NCBI GenBank assembly: GCA_964510225.1
Contig: CAZEAN010000001.1
Location: 1-64,000, forward strand
Direction: 5' to 3'
Source: CAZEAN01 sp964510225
GTDB taxonomy: Bacteria > Planctomycetota > Planctomycetia > Isosphaerales > Isosphaeraceae
Length of the DNA stretch: 64,000 nt
Shown here in pieces: positions 45,189-53,220 of the stretch. A program made the translations under genes and the position numbers. Every line of letters begins with the position of its first letter. Position 1 is the stretch's first letter. The notes below the pieces were generated by a model. It worked only from the letters and a program-made list of their open reading frames with translations. It searched no databases and was not told the origin of the DNA.

Positions 45189-48101
45189 ATGGCTGACGTG
45201 AACACGCTTCAGATTAAACACCTGCGGACGGCTGACGATGCGACGGAGTGGTTCCAGGTTGTCCGTGGGCGTGACAACAAGTCGGGGGCAGAGGCCACGG
45301 TCACTTCGCCGTCTCAGTGGCCGGTGGAAGGGCGACCCCACGATAATCTCGTGACAGAACTCGCCTGGTATCTTGAGGAGTTTCTCGGATATCCGTTCCA
45401 TCCCGAGACGGAACATGCTGACCGGGTTCAAGAGTCGCTCCGAAGCTGGGGAACCTCGGCATTCGAAGCGCTCTTTCGTGACGCGAACAGTCGAGGCTTT
45501 TACGACAGAGCAGCCGACAACGGCTTGGAATCGCTCCAGCTTCAGATTTCGAGCGATGACCCGCGGATCTTAGCCTGGCCTTGGGAGTCGCTCCATGATC
45601 CGCAGGTTGGGAACTTGGCGCAGCAGTGCCAGATCGATCGCCAGCTCAATGAGCTACGCGATCCTTATGAAATCTCAGACGAATTGCCAAGGGACCAAGT
45701 CAATATATTACTCATTACGGCGCGGCCCTACGAAAAGGATGCCAAATACCGTTCCATTACACGGCGTCTCGTGGAATTGATTAAGGAACGCGATCTACCC
45801 GCCGAGGTCACGATCCTCCGGCCGCCGACATTCCAGCGGCTCCGCGACCATCTTCGCGAGCGGCCGGGGTACTATCACATCGTTCACTTTGACGGCCACG
45901 GCTCGTACAGCGCAGAGCTTAGCGTTCCGGTCCCGCACACTCTCACTCTCAGAGGGCCGATGGGCCGTCTGATCTTTGAGAAGGAGGACGGAACGGCGGA
46001 CCCGAAGGATGCAGAACTCCTGAGCAACCTGCTCCGAGAGTATCGGATCCCGGCGGTGGTCTTGAACGCGTGTCAGTCAGCGATGATCGGCGACACGGCG
46101 CGTGATCCGTTCGCGTCGGTGGCGGCATCGATGTTGAAGGCGGGCGTCCGTGGCGTGGTGGCGATGGCCTATTCGGTGTATGTCAGTGGGGCGCAGCAGT
46201 TCTTGCCAGCATTTTATGAGCGGCTTTTTGAAAAAGGGAATATTGCCGAAGCGACCCGGGCGGGCCGGCAGCAGATGTTGGCTGAACCAAAGCGCGTTTG
46301 CTCACGAGGTCAGTTCCCGCTCCAAGACTGGCTGATTCCGGTGGTTTACCAGCAAGATCCGCCCGACTTTTCATTCGCGCAAGAGAGGCAACCCAAAGCG
46401 GTCGACATCGCAGCGCTTGCAGAGGAAGAGGAGAGCACGGAAGAAAACCGCTACGGGTTCATCGGTCGGGACACTGCGATTCTCGCCCTGGAACGAGCGA
46501 TCCGACGACCACCACCGGCGATCTTGATCCACGGCCTCGGCGGCGTCGGCAAGACGACCTTGGCCCGAGGGTTCTTGGAATGGCTCAAGGACACGAATGG
46601 GTTGAAACATCCGCCGTTCTGGTTCAGTTTCCAGGAGACCTTCAACGCAGAGTCTGTGCTGAACCGGATCGGTGAGCGGATCTTCGGCACTGACTTCAAC
46701 GCTCATCCTTTGGAAATGAGGCTGGCGGCGCTCACGAAGCAGTTAAAGCAAGAGCCGTATCTCATCGTCTGGGACAACTTTGAGGATGTTCGGGGTATCG
46801 AAGGGACCTCGGTGCGGGCGAAGTTGCCGGAGTCGGATCAGGTATTGCTGCGGACTTTCGTGAAGAAGCTGTACGGCGGCAAGTCAAAAGTATTGATCAC
46901 GAGCCGGAGTCGAGAGGACTGGCTCGGTGACGTTCGGTTCAAGCTCGACCTCGGCGGCTTGCAGGGGGAAGAGCGTTGGGAGTATTGCCAGAAGATCCTT
47001 CATGATTTGGGGCGATCCATTGATCCCACCAAGCCGGACCCGGAACTGAAGAATCTGATGGACCTGCTCAATGGGCATCCGTTGATGATGCGGGTCGTCT
47101 TGCCTCGATTGGCGGAACAATCGGCCCAAAGCATCGCGGCGCAGGTGAAGAGCAACCTCGCCGCCTTTGCGACCGCGGGTGATGACGAGACCCAAGCCAA
47201 GCTCTTTGCCACCCTTCAATTTGTGGAAACCACCGTCCCGGCCGAACTCCGACCATTGCTCATTCCGTTGGGCCTCCACGAGCAGTTTGTCTTACGTCCA
47301 ATGCTGGAACAGATGGCGCAACAAGTTGATGCGAGTTGGACCGGGGAGCGGATCTCCCGACTCCTGGAGATCCTCACCATTGCGGGGCTTCTCAGGGAGC
47401 GGGACCAAGCGATCTTCGAGATTCACCCCGCCCTCACCGGCTTCCTGCGTACGACGGAAGTGGAGGAGGCCACACGCGCTCCCTGGGTCGACGCTTTTGT
47501 TGCTGTGATGGCATTGCTAGCAGACTTGCTTGTAGCACGACCGCTCCACGAGCAACGAGGCCCGTTTCACCTCCTGGGAGCTAGTTTCCGCAGTGCCCAA
47601 GTGGAAGCTGAGCGAATTCAGGCTCAAGAGTTCCTCTTTGCTCTCACACAGTCACTCGCTGCTTTCTCCGAGAACTCCCACGATTACGCCGCCGCTGAGT
47701 CCGAATTACAGCGGTACGCGACGATGGCTGGGCGATTCAACAATTCAACCGAGCAGGCAAAAGCCTACCACCAGTTGGGGATGATCGCCCAGGAGCGTCG
47801 CGCTTTCGATGCTGCTGAATCTTGGTACCGCAAGTCGCTGGAGATCAAGGAACGTCAGGGTAACGAGCACGGTGCCGCGCTGACCTACTGGGCATTCGGT
47901 CTAATGGAACAAAAACGAGAGCATTGGTCAGCAGCGGGGCGGTGGTTGGTGAAAGCGTTGGTGGTCTTCCGTCGTCTACAATCGCCTCACTATGGAGAGG
48001 CAGCGACGCAAGCCCTCCTCGGCCTTGAGCAACAGATGCCGGATAATGAGCGGCCTCAACTGCTCAAAATTTGGCAGGAGGCGGGCCTTGGCCCCTTTTA
48101 G
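45189..48101 (+). CDS. CHAT protease - STAND (NB-ARC-like) NTPase - TPR protein
   Basis: A 970-residue cytosolic protein. Residues 1-170 are the helical lead often found before CHAT. CHAT, a caspase-like cysteine protease, covers about 171-390 with catalytic H237 (HFDGHG) and C295 (VVLNACQS). The STAND NTPase covers about 430-760: Walker A GLGGVGKT (449-456), Walker B LIVWDN (525-530), arginine sensor LITSRSRED and the GHPL motif. The C-terminus (about 790-970) has TPR-like helices (AKAYHQLGMIAQERRAFDAA, SWYRKSLEIKERQGNEHGAA). By analogy with STAND conflict systems, TPR or winged-helix sensing would oligomerise the NTPase and release protease activity. A small gene follows 52 bases downstream. 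The trigger and target are unknown. Confidence 0.92.
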   Translation: MADVNTLQIKHLRTADDATEWFQVVRGRDNKSGAEATVTSPSQWPVEGRPHDNLVTELAWYLEEFLGYPFHPETEHADRVQESLRSWGTSAFEALFRDANSRGFYDRAADNGLESLQLQISSDDPRILAWPWESLHDPQVGNLAQQCQIDRQLNELRDPYEISDELPRDQVNILLITARPYEKDAKYRSITRRLVELIKERDLPAEVTILRPPTFQRLRDHLRERPGYYHIVHFDGHGSYSAELSVPVPHTLTLRGPMGRLIFEKEDGTADPKDAELLSNLLREYRIPAVVLNACQSAMIGDTARDPFASVAASMLKAGVRGVVAMAYSVYVSGAQQFLPAFYERLFEKGNIAEATRAGRQQMLAEPKRVCSRGQFPLQDWLIPVVYQQDPPDFSFAQERQPKAVDIAALAEEEESTEENRYGFIGRDTAILALERAIRRPPPAILIHGLGGVGKTTLARGFLEWLKDTNGLKHPPFWFSFQETFNAESVLNRIGERIFGTDFNAHPLEMRLAALTKQLKQEPYLIVWDNFEDVRGIEGTSVRAKLPESDQVLLRTFVKKLYGGKSKVLITSRSREDWLGDVRFKLDLGGLQGEERWEYCQKILHDLGRSIDPTKPDPELKNLMDLLNGHPLMMRVVLPRLAEQSAQSIAAQVKSNLAAFATAGDDETQAKLFATLQFVETTVPAELRPLLIPLGLHEQFVLRPMLEQMAQQVDASWTGERISRLLEILTIAGLLRERDQAIFEIHPALTGFLRTTEVEEATRAPWVDAFVAVMALLADLLVARPLHEQRGPFHLLGASFRSAQVEAERIQAQEFLFALTQSLAAFSENSHDYAAAESELQRYATMAGRFNNSTEQAKAYHQLGMIAQERRAFDAAESWYRKSLEIKERQGNEHGAALTYWAFGLMEQKREHWSAAGRWLVKALVVFRRLQSPHYGEAATQALLGLEQQMPDNERPQLLKIWQEAGLGPF

Positions 48102-48153
48102 AGCCCCAGCGTGGTATCGCGTGATCTGATTATCTAAACCTAGGAACACCACA

Positions 48154-48621
48154 ATGATCGAAGCACGGATCAAGGAACTTGATGAGACCACCGCGACGCA
48201 GTTGTTGCAGTCGATCACCCGACCCAAACTGCGCAGTGGCGTTTACGAAAGAGAACTTACCCCGGAACTCCGCCAAGCCCTCCGCGATCAATTCGAACTC
48301 GAAACTGACACCCCTCCCACCACCACTGTCCCCGCTTCGGGTGACCTCGCACGGACCGCCCTCCTCTTCCTTGCCAACGACCCCGACGTCCGCCCTGCCC
48401 TGGAGACGATGCTCGACAACCCCGATGCACCGGAGCAGTTCGGGGTTGATGCTTCGACGGTGGCTCTTCTGACCGCCGCGTTGGTGGCGCTCCAAACAGA
48501 GGTTCGCTTCAAGAGAACCCAGACTGGCAAAGTGTCCGTCGAAGTGATTAAGCACCCCGCTTCAATGGCCGACCTCATCCAGTACATCCGAGACCTCTTC
48601 AACTTTGCCCAGAAGCCATAA
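48154..48621 (+). CDS. Small partner of the CHAT-STAND protein, unknown function
   Basis: A 155-residue soluble protein with no signal, 52 bases after the CHAT-STAND gene and 8 bases before the purN start. It has a helical N-terminus (IKELDETTATQLLQSITRPK), a proline/threonine-rich linker (TDTPPTTTVPASG), a helical middle and a C-terminal part TVALLTAALVALQTEVRFKR, then KVSVEVIKHPASMADLIQ. A helix followed by a basic strand pair recalls 'effector-associated constant component' (EACC1-like) proteins coded next to effectors in conflict systems, but the similarity is loose and from memory. I assign no function. Confidence 0.65.
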   Translation: MIEARIKELDETTATQLLQSITRPKLRSGVYERELTPELRQALRDQFELETDTPPTTTVPASGDLARTALLFLANDPDVRPALETMLDNPDAPEQFGVDASTVALLTAALVALQTEVRFKRTQTGKVSVEVIKHPASMADLIQYIRDLFNFAQKP

Positions 48622-48628
48622 GTTTGGT

Positions 48629-49288
48629 ATGACCACGCCCCGTCATCCTCCGATCGCAGAGCCGCCGATCCGCCTCGCTGTCTTCGCTTCCGGGAGCGGT
48701 ACGACTCTCCAGAACCTCATTGACCGGATCGATGATGGCCGCCTCTACGCTCAGATCGTCCAGGTGATCGCGAGTCGTCCCGGCATCGGCGCCCTTGTTC
48801 GTGCCGAACGCGCTGGAATTCCGAACCTCGTGGTGGCACGCGGCAGCCAATCGACCGTCGACTACGAGCGCGCCATCTTCGAGCCGGTTCGGAATGCCGG
48901 CACCGACCTCATCGTCCTCGCCGGATTCTTGAGCCTCCTCCCAATCCCCGACGACTATCGAGGCCGGATTATCAACGTTCACCCTTCCTTGCTCCCTTCC
49001 TTCGGTGGCCCCGGCTTTTATGGAGCCGCTGTGCATCGCGCCGCCATCGATGCCGGCGTCAAACTCTCCGGCTGTACGGTTCACTTTGTCGACGAACAGT
49101 ACGATCGCGGCCCGATCATCCTTCAACGCGCAGTCCCGGTGCTGGACGATGACTCCCCCGCGACCCTCGCGGCCCGCGTTCAAGCCGCTGAACGCCAACT
49201 CCTCCCCGAAGCCATCACCCATTACGGCGCCGGACGACTTCAAGTCGACGGCCACCGCGTCCGCCTCCTTGACCCCGTCCGGGAGTGA
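48629..49288 (+). CDS. purN: Phosphoribosylglycinamide formyltransferase
   Basis: Third step of de novo purine synthesis: 10-formyl-THF-dependent formylation of GAR. From the ATG at 48629 the protein has 219 residues; upstream TTG at 48605 would overlap the preceding gene. Motifs are FASGSGTTLQNLID (GSGTxLQ), VLAGFLSLLPIPDDY, the catalytic region INVHPSLLPSFGGPGFYG (Asn-x-His) and TVHFVDEQYDRGPIILQ with the conserved Asp. It lies just after the conflict-type island and 200 bases before infC on the same strand. Confidence 0.95.
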   Translation: MTTPRHPPIAEPPIRLAVFASGSGTTLQNLIDRIDDGRLYAQIVQVIASRPGIGALVRAERAGIPNLVVARGSQSTVDYERAIFEPVRNAGTDLIVLAGFLSLLPIPDDYRGRIINVHPSLLPSFGGPGFYGAAVHRAAIDAGVKLSGCTVHFVDEQYDRGPIILQRAVPVLDDDSPATLAARVQAAERQLLPEAITHYGAGRLQVDGHRVRLLDPVRE

Positions 49289-49490
49289 ACAATGACGATG
49301 ATGGTTGCTTCAGCCGTCCGATTCTCCCAAATAAATGGCCGGGTCCGCTTGACGAGTTGTGTCGGGCTCATTAATAATTTGGGATGGCCTTGCGACACGG
49401 CTCAGTCTCGTCGCGTGGCGAGCGTCGCAGGCGCGAGTGGTGCCTCCATTCGCCCTTTTGGTTTCAGTCCGGTTAGTCGAGGAAGTTGCC

Positions 49491-50021
49491 ATCCCACCTC
49501 CGCCGTTTGATCGCACCGAGCGTGAAAAGACCCAGCGCGTCAATGAACAGATCCGCATCTCTCCGATCCGGGTGGTCGGTGCCGACGGATCTCAACATGG
49601 GGTCATTCCGACGTCCAAAGCCATGGAGCTGGCCCGCGAGGCGAATATGGATCTCGTTGAGGTGGCTCCCAACGAGCGGCCGCCCGTTTGTAAGATCATG
49701 GATTTCGGCAAGTATAAGTATGATCAAAAGAAGCGCGCCGCAAAGCAGAAACAGCATCAAGTACAAGTGAAGGAAATTCGGGTTCGCCCCAAAACCGGTG
49801 ATGAAGACATCCGGGTCAAGGTGAACCGAGCGCGCGACTTCCTCAGCCATAAAGACAAGGTTCAAGTCAACGTTTTGTTCCGCGGTCGCGAGATGGCTCA
49901 CATCGAAGAAGGCCGACGCGTCATGAACGACGTCTTAGTCGCCCTTGAGGATGTCGCCAAGCTCGAGAAGCCTCCCTCCATGGAAGGCAAACGGATGATC
50001 GCGATCGTGGCACCACGTTGA
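49491..50021 (+). CDS. infC: Translation initiation factor IF-3 (ATC start)
   Basis: A 176-residue IF-3 binding the 30S subunit and policing start-codon choice. The N-domain (VNEQIRISPIRVVGADGSQH), the lysine-rich linker (KYDQKKRAAKQKQHQVQVKE) and the C-domain (KVNRARDFLSHKDKVQVNVL) are intact. No ATG, GTG or TTG lies near the natural N-terminus. ATC at 49491 has GAGGAAG (49479-49485) five bases upstream and yields a standard IF-3 length. IF-3 genes of many bacteria start at ATT/ATC/ATA for autoregulation, so I choose it. A GTG/ATG-type start at 49359 would add 44 unconserved residues. Unlike the common infC-rpmI-rplT order, no ribosomal genes follow. Confidence 0.93.
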   Translation: MPPPPFDRTEREKTQRVNEQIRISPIRVVGADGSQHGVIPTSKAMELAREANMDLVEVAPNERPPVCKIMDFGKYKYDQKKRAAKQKQHQVQVKEIRVRPKTGDEDIRVKVNRARDFLSHKDKVQVNVLFRGREMAHIEEGRRVMNDVLVALEDVAKLEKPPSMEGKRMIAIVAPR

Positions 50022-50066
50022 TCGTTATGTCTTGAACTCACCAGTGATGAGCGTTTGCTTCCCTTG

Positions 50067-50112
50067 AGACGGTTGATCGCCGTCTGATCGAACGGTCGGG
50101 TTGATCAGACGG
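50067..50112 (+). terminator. Perfect 10-bp inverted repeat after infC with an alternative hairpin
   Basis: CCGTCTGATC (50080-50089) pairs exactly with GATCAGACGG (50103-50112) over a 13-base loop. AGACGG (50067-50072) can instead pair with CCGTCT (50080-50085), so the two hairpins exclude each other. It lies between convergent infC and the DinB gene. It lacks a T-tract, so it may act as a bidirectional terminator or RNA-stability element. Confidence 0.45.
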
Positions 50113-50137
50113 CAGCGTGATGAGTGGATCAGAGCGA

Positions 50138-50629
50138 TCACATGGTGATCGGCTTACCGAGCTTGCGGCGGACCGCGACGAACTGGCCGACGTGCATTAG
50201 TGCATGATTGCCGACCAGGTTCAAGACGAGCCCTACTGTGGGTGCAAAATCGGGAAAATTGCCGGGGTCTGTGCGGTCGAGTTCGCTCTCGTCGGTACTC
50301 TCAAGGAGCTTGAGCGTGGCTTCGCGTTGTGCGGCCATCAGTTCTTGATACTTCGCACGTGGGAGATACTTCGACGGATCATCAATGGTGAACTGATTAC
50401 GCCCATGTCCCTCCTCGAATCCTTCCGGTAGGTCTGGACTGGTACCTGGCTTAATCGTGTTAACGAATTTATGCTCTGTGCTGAGAAGATGACCGAGCTG
50501 CCAGGCGATGTGGTTCATCCCTTCAACAGGTCGGACGAGTAAGTCAGCATCATCAAGATCATTGATGTAGGAATTGATCATGGTGTTGCTCAATTCCAAG
50601 TTATTCCGAATCGCATCCTTGGCGTTCAT
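50138..50629 (-). CDS. DinB-family protein
   Basis: A four-helix-bundle protein of 163 residues from the ATG at 50629, which has AAGGAG upstream (a longer reading to 50689 is possible). Metal-binding histidines are placed as in DinB/YfiT proteins: one in GMNHIAWQLGHLL and two in LVGNHALMHVGQFVAVRR. Members include thiol S-transferases (bacillithiol- or mycothiol-dependent) and many of unknown function. Given the PIG-L deacetylase elsewhere in the window, a thiol-linked role is conceivable, but not shown. Confidence 0.85.
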   Translation of the reverse strand: MNAKDAIRNNLELSNTMINSYINDLDDADLLVRPVEGMNHIAWQLGHLLSTEHKFVNTIKPGTSPDLPEGFEEGHGRNQFTIDDPSKYLPRAKYQELMAAQREATLKLLESTDESELDRTDPGNFPDFAPTVGLVLNLVGNHALMHVGQFVAVRRKLGKPITM

Positions 50630-50752
50630 AAAAGACTGCTGCTCCTTTCGAGGAATCAGAAGACATGGTAAGGGCAATCGGCCGATCACAGCGGCTCGTA
50701 TTGCAGACGGTCGGGGATCGGTACGAAATTCGACGGTGTGCGCTCCAGTCTC

Positions 50753-51895
50753 TTACTGACGAGCGTCTGCATCCGATGGCATGATCGGCTCAAGGCTGAA
50801 ATCGGCGATGAACAACTGGCTGGTGTCGTCGGCGGTCCGGCCTTTCGAGGTCCACATCATCTTTGTACCGTCAGGACTAAAGACAGGGAGTCCGTCGAAA
50901 CCGAAGGCATAGGTAATCCGCTCTTCTTGGCCAGATTCAATGTCCATCATGTAAACTTCGTAGTTGTAGTGGCCGTGCTTGCTGGTCGAATAGACGATGT
51001 GTCGGCCGTCGGGATGGAAGTAAGGTCCCCAGTTGACATGTTCGTTGTCGGTCAGTTGGCGTTCTTCATCCCCTTCAACCGAATTTACAAAGATTTGGAG
51101 TAAGTCTTTGTTTTGACGATCGCTTCGGTAGATCAGTTTCGTCCCGTCAGGAGAGAAAAACGGTCCCCCATCATAGCCGGGAGCATCCGTGATCTGTCGG
51201 ACATTCGATCCGTCTGCATCCATGACGTAGATGTCGGCGTCGCCGTCTCTGAAGCTGGTGAAGACGATCTGCGTGCCATCGGGAGAATAGCTTCCTTCGG
51301 CATCATAACCTTCGGCGTTGGTTAGGCGCACAAGGTTCGAGCCATCGGGAGCGGCTCGGAAGATCTCCATGTAGGGGTCGAAGTCCCAGGAATAGCGCTC
51401 GGAGCGACTGTAGGCCGGGGCTTTTCGGCGGGTCGGCCGTTCGTTGTTGATCTCTCTTATTGATGGATCGAGATGAGAGGAAGCGAACAGAATCGACTTC
51501 CCATCAGGGTGGAAGTATGCACAAGTGCACTTCCCCTCTCCCGTGCTGACCAACTCTGGAGCCGAGCCAGTGCTCAGGTCGGCTGTGTAAATCTGGTAAG
51601 CGTCCCACCCTTCGCGGGGTCCTTCGAGCACAGAGGGATTGGGCCAGAGTGCTGCCTGGAAAATGATCTTCGTGCCGTCGGGACTAAAGTACCCTTCCCC
51701 TGCCTTTGCAAAGCCAAAAGTTACCTGGCGGATGTTGCTCAGATGGCGGGATTCAGCCTCGGCAACCTCTGCCGGGGAAAGTGCTCCAGGAGGCCCTCCG
51801 CCACGCTGGTAGGATTCTTGTGCAATCGCAGTCGCACCTAAGCTCATCATGAGCACAATCAGTATTGATCCGAGAATGGGGATTCGAGCAGTCAT
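50753..51895 (-). CDS. Exported TolB-like WD40/PD40 beta-propeller protein
   Basis: From the ATG at 51895 the protein has 380 residues with a signal peptide (ILGSILIVLMMSLGATAIA). Six or so PD40 repeats follow, each with the SPDGTKI-x-F pattern: SPDGTKIIFQA, HPDGKSILFASSH, SPDGTQIVFTSFRDGDADIY, SPDGTKLIYRSDR, HPDGRHIVYSTSKHG and SPDGTKMMWTS. They form a six- or seven-blade periplasmic propeller like TolB or the N-domain of tricorn-like peptidases, without a catalytic domain. Ligand or partner unknown. Confidence 0.88.
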   Translation of the reverse strand: MTARIPILGSILIVLMMSLGATAIAQESYQRGGGPPGALSPAEVAEAESRHLSNIRQVTFGFAKAGEGYFSPDGTKIIFQAALWPNPSVLEGPREGWDAYQIYTADLSTGSAPELVSTGEGKCTCAYFHPDGKSILFASSHLDPSIREINNERPTRRKAPAYSRSERYSWDFDPYMEIFRAAPDGSNLVRLTNAEGYDAEGSYSPDGTQIVFTSFRDGDADIYVMDADGSNVRQITDAPGYDGGPFFSPDGTKLIYRSDRQNKDLLQIFVNSVEGDEERQLTDNEHVNWGPYFHPDGRHIVYSTSKHGHYNYEVYMMDIESGQEERITYAFGFDGLPVFSPDGTKMMWTSKGRTADDTSQLFIADFSLEPIMPSDADARQ

Positions 51896-52115
51896 TGCAG
51901 AGCGTTCCGTCCTGATCATGTCGAGTGGTTAGGAGTTGGACCGGCCTCTCCCTACCCAACCCCCAGTCAGCCGCCTAGGATAACCCTTCCGTTGTACATT
52001 GCCATTCCTCGGTAGGCAACTGCCAGGACTATCTCAACTTCGGTCGAGTTCATTAACGAACCGTGGAATCTGGCGAGCAACAAAGACAAGCAAATTTCGC
52101 TGAGGAATTGTGGAC

Positions 52116-52670
52116 GTGCCGAAGATCTACACAAAGACAGGAGATAATGGAACGACTGGACTCTTAGGCCCTGGAAGGGTGGCTAAGTGCGACTCGCGTG
52201 TCGCTGCCTATGGTGCCGTTGATGAACTTTCTGCTGTCATCGGTGTTGCGAAAGCCACCTCGGGATTGAGTCTGGAGGCAGATCGAGCCCTCTCGATCAT
52301 TCAAGAAGAGCTCTTTGCCGTCGGTGCTGCGTTAGCAGATCCAGACCCGAACGGGGCCTTCTCCCAAATCGTTACCGACGAACATGTCGCTCGATTGGAG
52401 CGTGAGATTGACGTCATCGAGTCTTCGCTTACCCCCCTCCAATCATTTATTTTACCGGGTGGTACTCTTCCAGCCGCACAGATCCACTTTGCGCGGACAA
52501 TCTGCCGGCGTGCAGAACGGGAGACGGTTCGCGTCACTCAAGAGGAAGATGAGTTTGTCTCACCCAACATTCTAAAATATCTTAACAGGTTGAGTGACTT
52601 CCTTTTCGTCTTCGCTCGCCAAATCAACCACGAGGCGGGTGTTTCCGAGATTCCCTGGAAAGGCATTTAG
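52116..52670 (+). CDS. Cob(I)alamin adenosyltransferase (PduO type)
   Basis: Transfers adenosyl from ATP to cob(I)alamin, making coenzyme B12. The 184-residue protein has the N-terminal ATP-binding motif IYTKTGDNGTTGLL, VAAYGAVDELSAVIG and the C-terminal RTICRRAERETVRV helix. GTG at 52116 is 9 bases after GAGGA (52102-52106), better than GTG at 52110 that is only 3 bases away. There are no cobalamin synthesis or mutase genes next to it. It follows the divergently placed propeller gene. Confidence 0.92.
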   Translation: MPKIYTKTGDNGTTGLLGPGRVAKCDSRVAAYGAVDELSAVIGVAKATSGLSLEADRALSIIQEELFAVGAALADPDPNGAFSQIVTDEHVARLEREIDVIESSLTPLQSFILPGGTLPAAQIHFARTICRRAERETVRVTQEEDEFVSPNILKYLNRLSDFLFVFARQINHEAGVSEIPWKGI

Positions 52671-53220
52671 GAAACTGGTTTTGAGGCCTTGGCGGAACGG
52701 CCGGATCTCGTTCTAATATTTTTAACTTCAACGTTAGGTTCAAATTCTCGAGGCAATATTTCCGACGAAGGAATGTTTACATTCGTCACAGTTGCCTTAC
52801 TGATCAAGTCCAGCGTTTTCCCTCTCTTGGTTGGCAAGGAGGATCAATATATCGACTTCCCAGCAAATGACCAGATGATCCCGAGAATACTGTGGCGCTA
52901 TTTCCGCCAGCTTTGTTTGTTATTCCACGAGATTTGATCGACTCAAAATCTGATTCAATCAGAAGAATCGGCTACGCTGTTTCTCTATTGATCAGACCGT
53001 GGATTAACGAACTCGGCTGTCGGCTAACGCTCGTTACATCGCTACACGTAAGATCAAGCAATTTACCCGGAATTTGAAACAGCCTCGGAGTTTAACACAG
53101 CTCGACGTCTCCACATACCAGCACAAGAGTCATCTTTCCGATTTGATTGCTGGTGGTTGATTTATAGAATTCACGCGTCGGGAAAAACAGAGACTCCGGC
53201 AGGGCAAGAGGTGAGCTGAC
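52671..53220. other. Long intergenic region upstream of the kai-like operon
   Basis: These 550 bases hold only short overlapping open frames (52689-52937 and 52892-53077, plus strand) without motifs or good RBS. The region is visibly more AT-rich than its surroundings. It should contain the operon promoter; I see no consensus -35/-10 pair close to the first gene. A small gene or regulatory RNA cannot be excluded. Confidence 0.45.

Noticed and set aside
52689..53077. Two short overlapping open frames before the kai-like operon
   Set aside because: No recognisable sequence or RBS, and composition unlike coding DNA.
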